Shown here: positions 17,606-26,727 of the stretch, piece after piece
Position numbering within the stretch: position 1 is the first letter of the stretch
Layout of the letters: each line of letters begins with the position of its first letter
Assembly (NCBI RefSeq): GCF_900240945.1
Contig: NZ_OESG01000014.1
Location: forward strand, 926,923 to 990,922
Source: Mycobacterium sp. 3519A
Lineage (GTDB): Bacteria; Actinomycetota; Actinomycetes; Mycobacteriales; Mycobacteriaceae
DNA length: 64,000 nucleotides
Reading direction: 5' to 3'
Notes under the pieces: generated by a model
What the model saw: only the letters and a program-made list of their open reading frames with translations
Databases searched by the model: none
Told to the model about the DNA's origin: nothing
Made by a program: the position numbers and the translations under genes

Positions 17606-18984
17606 TGGTGGTTCACTTCGGGTACAAACCCGCCCACCGTCGCCCAAGGCGGCGGCCGGTACGGCCGGCGTGGTGGACGCTGGCGTTGGCGCTCGCCATC
17701 GCCGGCATCGTCGCGGTGTGCTCGGCACTGTTTGCCGGCGTCTTCGACTCCGATGTCCCCGTGACGCTGACCACCGGCCGCGCCGGTCTCATGATGGAGC
17801 CCGGTGCGAAGGTCAAGATGCGCGGAGTGCAGGTCGGCGTCGTGGTCGGTGTCGAGCTGGACCGCACCGAGGCACGCCTGCAGTTGAGGCTGTCCCGCGA
17901 CGACATGCGGTTCATCCCGTCCAACGTCGCTGCGCAGATCCGCTCCACCACACTGTTCGGCAGCAAGTACGTCGACCTGCAGTATCCGGCACAACCCAGC
18001 GGCACCGCACTCACCGCCGGCTCAATCATCGAATCCCGGCACGTCACAAGTGAACTCAACACCGTCTTCCAGAATCTGACCGACCTGCTCAGCCACGTCG
18101 ATCCCGCAAAACTGAACTCCGTGCTGACTGCGTTGGCCGACGGGCTGCGCGGGAAAGGGGCCACCATCGGAGAAGCGATCACCAGCGCCAGCCACGTACT
18201 GCGGACCCTCAACCCACTCATGGACGAGGCGCGTGCCGACCTGCGCTCGCTGAAAGCGGCCACCGACGCCTATAGCGTTGCCGCGCCCGACATTCTGGCC
18301 GCCCTCGATCACCTCAACGTAACCAGCTCGACCATCAAAGGCCAGCGCGGCCAGCTTGACGCGCTGCTGCTCAGTGCCGTCGGCTTCTCGAACGCAGGTA
18401 TCGAACTGTTGGGGCCCAACCAAACCAACCTCGTTGAATCGCTGAACATTCTGCGACCCACCACCGACCTGTTGATGAAATACAATCCCATCTACACCTG
18501 CCTTCTGCTGGGCGCGAAATGGTTCCTCGACAACGGCGGCTACGCCTCCACCGGCGGGAACGGATACTCCGCGATCCTGGATGGTTCAGCGCTTTTCGGA
18601 AGTGACCCCTATCGCTACCCCGATAACCTCCCGAGGGTGGCCGCCAAAGGCGGGCCCGGCGGTAAACCCGGCTGCGGCTCACTGCCCGATGCGTCCAAGA
18701 ACTTTCCTGTGCGCCAGCTGATCACCGACACGGGATTCGGCACAGGACTGGATTTTCGGCCCAACCCGGGTATCGGGCACCCCTGGTACGTCAACTTCTT
18801 CCCGACCACCCGCGCAGCGCCCGAACCGCCCAGCATCCGTTCTGCAGGACCACCCGCGATCGGGCCGGTGCCCTATCCTGGTGCACCCGCCTACGGCGCG
18901 CCGCCCTACGACCCTGGCGGGGCACCGCCGCAACCCCCGGTGACGGACACCCCACCCACACCAGCGCAGCCGGTCGCACCGTGA
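17605..18984 (+). CDS. mceA: Mce family protein MceA
   Basis: MceA is a substrate-binding/shuttle subunit of the Mce complex, anchored in the membrane and extending through the cell envelope. The 459-residue protein has an N-terminal transmembrane anchor (about residues 22-46), the MCE domain (about 50-130, with GAKVKMRGVQVGVVVGV), the long helical region and a proline-rich C-terminal tail beginning near residue 405. It follows the standard order after the two yrbE genes. The tail composition (many Pro, Gly, Ala) is normal for MceA. Confidence 0.92.
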   Translation: MVVHFGYKPAHRRPRRRPVRPAWWTLALALAIAGIVAVCSALFAGVFDSDVPVTLTTGRAGLMMEPGAKVKMRGVQVGVVVGVELDRTEARLQLRLSRDDMRFIPSNVAAQIRSTTLFGSKYVDLQYPAQPSGTALTAGSIIESRHVTSELNTVFQNLTDLLSHVDPAKLNSVLTALADGLRGKGATIGEAITSASHVLRTLNPLMDEARADLRSLKAATDAYSVAAPDILAALDHLNVTSSTIKGQRGQLDALLLSAVGFSNAGIELLGPNQTNLVESLNILRPTTDLLMKYNPIYTCLLLGAKWFLDNGGYASTGGNGYSAILDGSALFGSDPYRYPDNLPRVAAKGGPGGKPGCGSLPDASKNFPVRQLITDTGFGTGLDFRPNPGIGHPWYVNFFPTTRAAPEPPSIRSAGPPAIGPVPYPGAPAYGAPPYDPGGAPPQPPVTDTPPTPAQPVAP

Positions 18985-19012
18985 TCGGTGCGGACGGCAA
19001 AAGGACACGACG

Positions 19013-20041
19013 GTGAGACAAAGCCTGCGAGGCACGATCATTCGGCTGGCGGTGTTCAGCTGCGTCTGCGCACTCGGAACGTTTGCACTGTTGATGGTGT
19101 TCGCGCAGTTGCGCTTCGAATCGCGCACCGTCTACCGCGCCGAATTCACCAGCGTCAGCGGGCTCGCCAGCGGACAATTCGTCCGGATCGCAGGCGTTGA
19201 GGTCGGCAAGGTCAAGCAGATCACCGTTACGCCAACCGCCACCGCCATCGTCGAATTCAGCGCCGACGACTCGGTGGTCCTCACCCAAGGCACGCGTGCG
19301 CTCATCCGATACGACAACCTCATCGGCGACCGTTACGTGGAACTTCAAGAGGGCCCGGGTAATCCGGCCGCGATGAAAGCCGGCGACACCATCCCGCTGC
19401 AACGCACAGCACCGGCGCTGGACCTCGACGCACTCATCGGTGGGTTTCGGCCGCTGTTCCGGGCGCTTGACCCCGACAAGCTCAACACGCTCAGTGCTCA
19501 ACTCGTGCAGGCATTTCAAGGTCAAGGAGGAGCGATCAACACGTTCCTCGCCCAAGCGGCGTCGCTGACCAGCACGCTGGCCGACCGCGACGAGCTGATC
19601 GGGCAAGTCGTCACCAACCTGAACACGCTGCTCGGATCGTTGGGCGACCAAAGCGGTCAATTCGATAAAGCCGTCACCTCCCTTTCGGATCTCGTCGCCG
19701 GCCTGTCGGCACGTAAGACCGACATCGGTGACGCGGTCGCGGCCACCGACGCGGCCGCCGGATCGGTGACCGAGCTACTGCGCCAGTCACGGCAGCCGAT
19801 CGCGGCGGCAGTCACACAGGCAGATCGCACCGCGAGCATCGCTGTAGCAGACCACGAGTACCTCGATACCCTTCTGCAAACTCTTCCCGATGCCTACCAA
19901 AGACTCGGGCGCCAAGGCCTGTACGGCGACTTCTTCGCTTTCTACCTGTGCGACGTGGTCCTCAAAGTCAACGGCAAAGGCGGACAACCCGTCTACGTCA
20001 AGCTAGCCGGTCAGAGTTCAGGACGGTGCACGCCCAAATGA
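19013..20041 (+). CDS. mceB: Mce family protein MceB
   Basis: The product is a 342-residue Mce subunit with an N-terminal membrane anchor (about residues 8-32). The MCE domain follows (SVSGLASGQFVRIAGVEVGK, then IRYDNLIGDRYVEL), and a helical region ends in a short cysteine-containing tail (FYLCDVVLKVNGKGG), both typical of MceB. The start is a GTG at 19013, 28 bp after mceA. The end overlaps mceC by four bases. Confidence 0.92.
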   Translation: MRQSLRGTIIRLAVFSCVCALGTFALLMVFAQLRFESRTVYRAEFTSVSGLASGQFVRIAGVEVGKVKQITVTPTATAIVEFSADDSVVLTQGTRALIRYDNLIGDRYVELQEGPGNPAAMKAGDTIPLQRTAPALDLDALIGGFRPLFRALDPDKLNTLSAQLVQAFQGQGGAINTFLAQAASLTSTLADRDELIGQVVTNLNTLLGSLGDQSGQFDKAVTSLSDLVAGLSARKTDIGDAVAATDAAAGSVTELLRQSRQPIAAAVTQADRTASIAVADHEYLDTLLQTLPDAYQRLGRQGLYGDFFAFYLCDVVLKVNGKGGQPVYVKLAGQSSGRCTPK

Positions 20042-21339
20042 AGCCCGTATCGGAACGCAATCTCGGAGTCGTCGGCGCAGTCGGCGTCGGAGTCACCGTC
20101 GGTGTGATAGCGGCGGCGCTGCAGTTCGACAAGCTGCCCATCTGGAACTCCAAAGCCACCTATTCGGCCTACTTCGCCGAGGCGGGTGGCTTACAGACCG
20201 GCGAGGACGTCCAAATCGCGGGATACAAAGTCGGCAAGGTGTCCGACATCGACCTGCAGGGAGCACGCGTGCTTGTCACCTTCGACGTCACCAAGGACAT
20301 CCATCTCGGCGACCGCACAGAAGCCGCGGTCAAGACCAAAAGCCTTCTCGGGGTGAAGGTCCTGGAGATCACCCCGCGCGGCACTAACACGCTGCAGCAG
20401 ACCATCCCGCTCGAGCGCACCACACCCGCCTACGAACTGACCGACGCGCTGCAGTCACTGTCGAACACCGTCGATGCCGTGAACAGTGACGCACTCAATG
20501 CGTCACTGTCGACGCTGGCCAACGAGTTCGCCCAGACCCCACCGCAACTGCGACTGGCCGTCGACGGTGTCTCGCGCTTCTCCAAGACGCTGGCCGAACG
20601 CGACGAGTCCCTGCGTCAATTGCTCACCAACGCGCGCCGATCCATCGGCGTCCTCGCCGAGCGCAGCGACCATGTGGTCCGGCTGATCGCTGACTCCAAC
20701 GCGCTGCTGCACCAACTGCAGCTTGAATCCGCCGCACTCGACCGGATCTCAGCAGACATCTCCGCTTTCGCCGAGCAGCTGCGCGGCTTCATCCAGGACA
20801 ACCACCAGCAGCTGCCAGCGGCCCTTGACAAGGTCAACGCTGTCCTGGCGATCGTGGACGGCCGCAAAGACAAAGTGCAGGAGGCGATCAAGAAGGTCGC
20901 GCCCTACATGCTGGCGCTGGGGGAGGCGGTCTCGGCGGGTCCCTTCTTCAAGCCGTACCTGGCCAACCTGCTGCCTGGTCAATTCATTCAGCCCTTCGTC
21001 GACGCCGCATTCTCCGACCTTGGACTCGACCCCAACGTACTGGCGCCCTCGCAGCTCACCGATCCTCAGACGGGGCAGCCGGGCACACCGGCGCTGCCGG
21101 TGCCCTATCCGCGCACCGGACAGGGCGGGGAGCCGAACCTCACCTTGCCCGACGCGATCACGGGACATCCGGGCGACCCGAGATATCCGTACAGACCGCC
21201 GCTGCCGGCTCCGCCCCCGGGTGGCCCCCCGCCGGGCGCGCCGGGACCCGGGGTCGCGTCGTCACCACCGACATCCCCCGAGACGGGCGCCGCGCTCACC
21301 CCTTCGCCGGCGCCGCCCGACGCACAGGCCGGACAGTGA
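20038..21339 (+). CDS. mceC: Mce family protein MceC
   Basis: The protein has 433 residues from the ATG at 20038, chosen because it overlaps the mceB stop as ATGA; the open frame extends upstream inside mceB without family resemblance. It has one N-terminal membrane segment, an MCE domain (GGLQTGEDVQIAGYKVGKV), a long helical domain and a proline-rich C-terminal tail of about 100 residues, the usual MceC signature. One base separates its stop from the mceD start. Confidence 0.92.
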   Translation: MKPVSERNLGVVGAVGVGVTVGVIAAALQFDKLPIWNSKATYSAYFAEAGGLQTGEDVQIAGYKVGKVSDIDLQGARVLVTFDVTKDIHLGDRTEAAVKTKSLLGVKVLEITPRGTNTLQQTIPLERTTPAYELTDALQSLSNTVDAVNSDALNASLSTLANEFAQTPPQLRLAVDGVSRFSKTLAERDESLRQLLTNARRSIGVLAERSDHVVRLIADSNALLHQLQLESAALDRISADISAFAEQLRGFIQDNHQQLPAALDKVNAVLAIVDGRKDKVQEAIKKVAPYMLALGEAVSAGPFFKPYLANLLPGQFIQPFVDAAFSDLGLDPNVLAPSQLTDPQTGQPGTPALPVPYPRTGQGGEPNLTLPDAITGHPGDPRYPYRPPLPAPPPGGPPPGAPGPGVASSPPTSPETGAALTPSPAPPDAQAGQ

Positions 21340-21340
21340 G

Positions 21341-22618
21341 ATGACACGGTCCCCTACCCGACGTGTCCTCTGCGTCGTCTTCGCAGTCCTGCTGGCAGGC
21401 GGACTTGTCGCGGCGACGCGAGCGCAACCGGTCAATTCGCGCACCCGAATCACCGCCTATTTCAGCAACAGCAACGGCATCTATCCCGGTGACGAGGTGC
21501 TGATCCTGGGCGTGAAGGTCGGCCAGATCGACACCATCGAGCCGCAGCCCACCCGAGCCAAGATCACTTTTTGGGTCGATGCCAAATACAAAGTGCCGGC
21601 CGACGCCGGCGCCGTGATCATCTCCCCGCAGCTGGTGACCGCGCGAGCGATTCAGCTTGTGCCCGCTTATACGACCGGCCCCGCACTCGGCGACAACGCC
21701 GTCATCGCCCAGGACCGCACCGCCGTGCCGGTCGAATTCGACGACGTTCGCAAGCAGCTACAAAAGCTCTCCGACGCCCTCGCGCCGACACAGCCCGACG
21801 GCACCAGCCCGCTCGGCAGCCTCCTCAACACCGCAGCTGACAATCTGCGTGGGCAAGGCAACAGCATCCACCAGGCAGTGCTAGAGCTCTCACGCGCGCT
21901 ATCAGCACTGGGCGGCCACAGCAACGACATCTTCAGCAGCGCCAAAGATTTGGCCCTCCTGGTTTCTGCGCTGCAGTCAAGCGCGGAGTTGATGCGCCAA
22001 CTCAACGCGAACTTCGCCTCGGTAACCGCCGCGCTGGCGGACGACCCCGACGAGGTGGGCAAGGCCGTCGCCGACATCGACTCCTCGACTGCCGATCTCG
22101 CGGCGTTCATCAGCGCCAACAAAGAGGCGTTGGGCAGCACCTCGGACAAACTGACGTCAGTGAGCAGCGCGCTGGTGGCCAGTCTCGACGACGTCAAACA
22201 AATCCTGCATGTCGCGCCCAACGTGCTGCAGAATCTCAGCAACGTCTACTCCCCGGCACACGATTCCCTGACCGGCGTCTTGGCCGCCAACAACTTCGCC
22301 AACCCGATCGACTTCATCTGCGGTGCGGTACAAGCCGCCTCGCGGCTGGGGGCCGAGCAGTCAGCCAAACTGTGCACACAGTATCTGGCCCCTATCGTGA
22401 AGAACCGCCAGTACAACTTTCCGCCTCTGGGACTCAACCCGTTCGTCGGTGTGATGGCGCGGCCCAACGAGTTGACCTACAGCGAGGACTGGCTGCGACC
22501 CGACTACCAGCCGGCTCCGCTGGCCGCCGAGGCGCCGATGCCCAACCCGCCCCTGATGACCGATCCGGCAGACGGCCTGCCGGGAATCATGGTGGCGCCC
22601 ACCGGAAGTGGGTCATAG
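21341..22618 (+). CDS. mceD: Mce family protein MceD
   Basis: From the ATG at 21341 the product has 425 residues. An N-terminal signal/anchor (RRVLCVVFAVLLAGGLVAA) is followed by the MCE domain (NSNGIYPGDEVLILGVKVG). The helical domain and C-terminal part fit MceD. The open frame reaches far upstream into mceC in another frame, which is an artefact of high GC. The next gene starts two bases after the stop. Confidence 0.92.
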   Translation: MTRSPTRRVLCVVFAVLLAGGLVAATRAQPVNSRTRITAYFSNSNGIYPGDEVLILGVKVGQIDTIEPQPTRAKITFWVDAKYKVPADAGAVIISPQLVTARAIQLVPAYTTGPALGDNAVIAQDRTAVPVEFDDVRKQLQKLSDALAPTQPDGTSPLGSLLNTAADNLRGQGNSIHQAVLELSRALSALGGHSNDIFSSAKDLALLVSALQSSAELMRQLNANFASVTAALADDPDEVGKAVADIDSSTADLAAFISANKEALGSTSDKLTSVSSALVASLDDVKQILHVAPNVLQNLSNVYSPAHDSLTGVLAANNFANPIDFICGAVQAASRLGAEQSAKLCTQYLAPIVKNRQYNFPPLGLNPFVGVMARPNELTYSEDWLRPDYQPAPLAAEAPMPNPPLMTDPADGLPGIMVAPTGSGS

Positions 22619-22620
22619 CC

Positions 22621-23754
22621 GTGACCAAACGTCGATTTCGCGCTGCGGTGACAGTCGCCGGACTCGTCGCGCTCAGCGCCAGCGGCTGCGGCTGGCGTGG
22701 ACTGAACTCGCTACCGATGCCCGGCACCCACGGCTGGGGTAAGGGGTCATACGAGGTTCTGGTGCAGCTGCCCGATGTCACTAATCTGCAGCCGAACTCC
22801 CGCGTACGCGTCGACGATGTCAACGTCGGAACCGTGAGTAGCATCGCCCGGCAGGGATGGCATGCGCTGGTCACTGTCCGGTTGGACGGCGACGTCGACC
22901 TGCCCGCCAACAGCACCGCGAAGTTGGCCCAGACAAGTCTGTTCGGGTCGTTGCACATCGAGCTGAGCCCACCCACCGACGCGCCGCCACAGGGGCGATT
23001 GCACAACGGCTCGGTGGTCACACTGTCCAACGCCGCCACCTACCCCAGCACCGAACAAACGCTTGCCGCACTGTCGTTGGTGCTCAATGGGGGCGGACTC
23101 GGCCAGGTGCAGGACATCACCGCCGCGTTGAGCACGGCCTTCGCCGGGCGGGAAGGCGACATGCGCGGACTCATCGATCAGCTCAACGAGTTCAGCGGCC
23201 GCCTCGACGACCAGAAAGACGACATCATCGCGGCAAGTGAGAGCCTCAACCGGCTGGCAGGACAGTTCGCGTCGCAGAAACCACTGCTCGACAGGGCAAT
23301 TCAATTGATCCCCGACGCGTTGCAGGTGTTATCCGAGCGTCGTGACGAGCTTGCCGACGCCGCCGCCAAATTCGGCCAGGTCAGTGCCATCACCGCAGAC
23401 ACAGTCGATAAGACGAGAGACGACCTCGTGGCCGAGACCGCCACCCTGGGGCCGGTGTTGAGTTCACTGGCTGACGCCGGCCCCGCGTTGACCCGGTCGC
23501 TGAGCCTGTTCTCCACCTTCCCCTGGCCCAAAGAGAATATCGACAAGTGGTATCGCGGCGACTACGCGAACATGACGCTGATCCTCGACCTCACCCTGAG
23601 CCGACTCGATCGCAACCTGTTCACCGGCACCCGCTTCGAGGGCGATCTCACCGAGCTGGAAATGCAGTGGGGACGCACCATCGGTCAGGCGCCTAGCCCG
23701 GCTGCGAACGGCAACCCGCTCACCGTGCCGTATCGCTTCGACCAAGGACCCTAG
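22621..23754 (+). CDS. mceE: Mce family lipoprotein MceE
   Basis: This subunit is the lipoprotein of the complex. From the GTG at 22621 it has 377 residues. The signal peptide ends in a lipobox (LSASGC), so Cys22 should be lipidated. The MCE domain has NLQPNSRVRVDDVNVGTV and LAQTSLFGSLHIEL. The upstream in-frame extension lies inside mceD and would destroy the signal peptide, which supports the GTG start. Confidence 0.92.
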   Translation: MTKRRFRAAVTVAGLVALSASGCGWRGLNSLPMPGTHGWGKGSYEVLVQLPDVTNLQPNSRVRVDDVNVGTVSSIARQGWHALVTVRLDGDVDLPANSTAKLAQTSLFGSLHIELSPPTDAPPQGRLHNGSVVTLSNAATYPSTEQTLAALSLVLNGGGLGQVQDITAALSTAFAGREGDMRGLIDQLNEFSGRLDDQKDDIIAASESLNRLAGQFASQKPLLDRAIQLIPDALQVLSERRDELADAAAKFGQVSAITADTVDKTRDDLVAETATLGPVLSSLADAGPALTRSLSLFSTFPWPKENIDKWYRGDYANMTLILDLTLSRLDRNLFTGTRFEGDLTELEMQWGRTIGQAPSPAANGNPLTVPYRFDQGP

Positions 23755-23755
23755 G

Positions 23756-25213
23756 ATGTATCTGACGGCGAAGATCAAGGTCAAACTGGCGGCGTTCGCC
23801 GCGGTGTCCGTGGCGTTTCTGGCTGTCCTCGCGTTCGGCTACGCCGACCTGCCGGCCCACTGGTTCGGAATAGGGCGCTACGAGGTGACTTTGGACCTCG
23901 GTCAGTCAGCCGGACTCTATTCAGGCAGTGTGGTGAATTATCGGGGATCGCAGGTGGGCCGTGTCACCGACGTGTCACTGACCTCCGCCGGCGTCCAAGC
24001 CAAACTGTCGTTGACCTCCGGGATCCCCATTCCCGTTGACTTGCGTGCCGAGGTGCACAGTGTCACCGCTCTCGGCGAGCAGTACGTCGAACTGCTGCCG
24101 GGCAGCGATGACCCGGTATCGCTGAAAGACGGTGATGTCATCGCCGTGGACCAGACGAGCGTCCCCGCCGACATCAACACACTGTTGGAGTCCACCAACC
24201 GCGGACTAGAGGCGATACCCGAAGACAATCTGTCGACCGTCATCGACGAGAGTTATGCGGCGGTCGGTGGACTCGGTCCAGAGCTGTCGCGAATCGTCGA
24301 CGGATCGACGAAACTGGCGATCGACGCGAGCAGAAACCTGGATCCGCTGGTGACGCTGATCGAGCAGGCGAAGCCAATTCTTGACTCTCAGGCCGACTCG
24401 TCCGACGACATCGCCGCATGGGCCAACCACCTTGCCGACGTCAGCGGTCAACTCGCCGAGCACGACGCTTCTGTCTCCGCTGTTCTCGACCATGCTCCGG
24501 GTGCCCTTGACGAGGGCCGCGCGCTGTTCGGACGTGTGCAGCCCACCATCGAAACCCTTCTGGCCAACCTCGTCAGCGTCGGCCAGGTTGCGGTGGACTA
24601 TCACTCTTCTCTGGAGCAGTCGTTGGTTCTGCTGCCGCAGAACGTCGCCGAACTGCAGGGGATTCTGCTTCCCAACCTGAACACCAAACAGGCGTACAAA
24701 GGTGTCTATCTCGACCTCGGGCTGAACCTGAACTTGCCGCCAGTGTGCTCGACGGGTTTTCTGCCGCCACAGCAGCGGCGCTCCTCGGCGATGGTTGACA
24801 GCCCGGACCGGCCGGCCGGTGATCTGTACTGCCGAGTTCCGCAGGACTCGCCGTTCAATGTGCGCGGCGCCCGCAACTACCCCTGCCAGACCCGGCCCGG
24901 CAAGCGTGCCCCGACGGTGAAGCTGTGCGAAAGCGATGAAAGCTACGTGCCGCTCAACGACGGCTACAACTGGAAGGGTGACCCCAACGCCACGCTGTCG
25001 GGCCAGGACGTACCTCAGCGTGCCCCCGGAGCCTTACCTGAAGGGCCTGACGCTCAACAGGGTTCGAATCCGGCACCGACGGCCGCCGACATCGATCCCG
25101 GCGCTACTGACTACGTGGCCCCCGACGGCACCGTCCACAGCCGGTCCGACATGCCCGGAACCGCCAAGAGCGGACAGACCTGGCAGCAGATGTTGCTGCC
25201 GCCCACAGGTTGA
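23756..25213 (+). CDS. mceF: Mce family protein MceF
   Basis: The last Mce subunit has 485 residues. It has an N-terminal membrane segment (about residues 8-27) and an MCE domain (SAGLYSGSVVNYRGSQVGRV, then HSVTALGEQYVELLPG). A helical region follows, and a long extended C-terminus with several cysteines ends near LPPTG. It begins one base after the mceE stop. No intact mce-associated gene follows, although a likely remnant does. Confidence 0.92.
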   Translation: MYLTAKIKVKLAAFAAVSVAFLAVLAFGYADLPAHWFGIGRYEVTLDLGQSAGLYSGSVVNYRGSQVGRVTDVSLTSAGVQAKLSLTSGIPIPVDLRAEVHSVTALGEQYVELLPGSDDPVSLKDGDVIAVDQTSVPADINTLLESTNRGLEAIPEDNLSTVIDESYAAVGGLGPELSRIVDGSTKLAIDASRNLDPLVTLIEQAKPILDSQADSSDDIAAWANHLADVSGQLAEHDASVSAVLDHAPGALDEGRALFGRVQPTIETLLANLVSVGQVAVDYHSSLEQSLVLLPQNVAELQGILLPNLNTKQAYKGVYLDLGLNLNLPPVCSTGFLPPQQRRSSAMVDSPDRPAGDLYCRVPQDSPFNVRGARNYPCQTRPGKRAPTVKLCESDESYVPLNDGYNWKGDPNATLSGQDVPQRAPGALPEGPDAQQGSNPAPTAADIDPGATDYVAPDGTVHSRSDMPGTAKSGQTWQQMLLPPTG

Positions 25214-25606
25214 GTCCGGGGGTCGCGTCCCGCTCGACGCCGCATGGCGACACACCACGGGCGCAGCAGAGGTACAACATTTTCCGGACCCTAAATACCT
25301 CAAATGACGTGGTACCAGGATGCGCCTCGTGCGTTATCGTCGGTCTGCGGGGCTTCTCCTGGCGGGCTCGGCGCCACACCGGCCATCCGGGCGCCAAACC
25401 TCGTCACGTCACCGCGGGATGCGGCGCAATGAATACCACCGCCTGCGTGATGCCGTCTGCAGAATAGAGGCCTCACCCGTCGGTAACCTCACGACCAGGC
25501 AGCACATCTCCCGACGTATCCAACATTGAAAGGGCGAAACGCATGCGCCCCAATGGAGTTGACCACGATGTGGTGATCGGCGGTGCGGGCGCGTCTTCTT
25601 CACTAG
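25214..25606. other. gene-free stretch after the mce operon, with one palindrome copy
   Basis: I find no convincing gene here. TACCTCAAATGACGTG at 25296-25311 is a further close copy of the operator family; a much weaker box 23 bp to its left (from 25273) may be chance. There is no gene nearby in the orientation seen at the other sites. An AAAGGG followed by an ATG at 25543 opens a frame whose first residues (VDHDVVIGGAGA) hint at a flavoprotein start but then lose all resemblance. Confidence 0.4.
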
Positions 25607-25714
25607 AGCACCACCATCGGCACGAATGCTCCGAGCCGCACTGCATCGATCTTGCGCGTCGCGTTGGAAAGGATCGACGGGCGTTGGCTGATATTCGGAT
25701 TCGGCCCGATCTGA
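25607..25714 (+). pseudogene. remnant of an Mce-associated protein (C-terminal end only)
   Basis: In one frame the translation contains TTIGTNAPSRTASILRVA and then ERIDGRWLIFGFGPI followed by a stop. This strongly resembles the C-terminal end of Mce-associated (Mas/Mam) proteins, which normally follow mceF. Stop codons in the same frame just upstream (TAG at 25604) and no start show that it is broken. Only about 35 codons are recognisable, so the call rests on pattern memory and position. Confidence 0.42.
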
Positions 25715-25907
25715 CGATGACCGGGATGGGCGTACGCGAACACCGCCAGGGCAGGACGCATGACTCGACCATTGCCGACCGACAGAGGTTCGGCGGAGCG
25801 GACTTCGCGGTTGAAACAATCCGGACGAGACCCTCGCTAGCCGACACGGAACGCCAACGTGGGTGGGGGCGAAAGTACGGGCCGACCGCAGAAGGGATAG
25901 ATGGTTG

Positions 25908-26291
25908 ATGACAGATCACGGCGAGCGGGTAGATGCGATCTTCGGCGCGTTCGCCGCCGCCGATTTCGACCGGATTCGAGAGCAGTTCTCTGCCGACTTC
26001 ACAATCTGGCACAACAACGGGTCGGGCGAGCAGGACCTCGAGGAGACCATCGCCAGCCTGCGGACACTGCATTCTCTGTTCGAACAATTCACCTTCGTGG
26101 TGCGGCATCGGATGGTCGTCCGCGACGAGGTTTTTCAGATACATGCATTGGAGGGGACACTGGTCGACGGCGTGCGCTTTACTCTCGATGCCGCCGTGTA
26201 CCTGCGGTTCGTCGACGGTCAACTGATTCGGATGGAGGAGTTCTACGACCCGGCGGTCGTGGACGGTCTGTTGGAACGCCGGCCATCCTGA
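25908..26291 (+). CDS. SnoaL-like/nuclear transport factor 2 fold protein
   Basis: The 127-residue protein has the NTF2-like layout: an N-terminal helix (VDAIFGAFAAADFDRIREQF), the DFTIWHNNGSG segment and a C-terminal strand ending YLRFVDGQLIRMEEFYDP. Family members are ketosteroid isomerases, polyketide cyclases, epoxide hydrolases or non-catalytic binding proteins. I chose the ATG at 25908 because GAAGGGAT lies about nine bases upstream. It stands alone downstream of the mce operon; a link to the imported substrate is possible but unproven. Confidence 0.75.
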   Translation: MTDHGERVDAIFGAFAAADFDRIREQFSADFTIWHNNGSGEQDLEETIASLRTLHSLFEQFTFVVRHRMVVRDEVFQIHALEGTLVDGVRFTLDAAVYLRFVDGQLIRMEEFYDPAVVDGLLERRPS

Positions 26292-26727
26292 AAATGCATG
26301 GCATTGCGCCGAAGCCTGGTGACGGACGCTGGACCGGCCCGCAGGTGTTCGCCATAGTAGCGGGCGCCAATTCTGTTGTGACACAGTCATACCGACGCGC
26401 ATAACCGTCCCGCGACGCTGTCAGCAGGGCATCGTGGTCAAGCGCAGTCGGCGCACATCTCTCGGTCACAGGCACGGCCCGCACAGTCAGTTCCACCTCA
26501 GACAGGTCTGCGTCGGGCAATTCGAACGACTCATCGGCGTCATCGACATCGAGAACCGACGTCGTAGGTCAGATGAGCGCCGGCGGGCGGCGCATGCCAC
26601 CGCAGCTTATGGGTCACATAGGCGATTCTCATGCCACAGATGGACTGTGTGCCTTTGCGTAGGCGTCGTTGCCTGTCGAGACTGCGTGATTGCGGCCTGC
26701 ACAACGAGGCGCGAGAAGGACCCCAAC
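26292..26727. other. gene-free stretch of about 436 bp
   Basis: No gene is convincing here. On the minus strand an acidic reading (ELPDADLSEVELTVRAVP) can be followed for about 70 codons leftward from 26590, but it has no ATG or GTG start, no ribosome site and runs into the SnoaL-like gene, so it may be a decayed gene or chance. Confidence 0.3.

Noticed and set aside
26179..26590. Acidic minus-strand reading that looks protein-like
   Set aside because: It has no ATG or GTG start and overlaps the SnoaL-like gene antisense; it could be decayed but cannot be supported.
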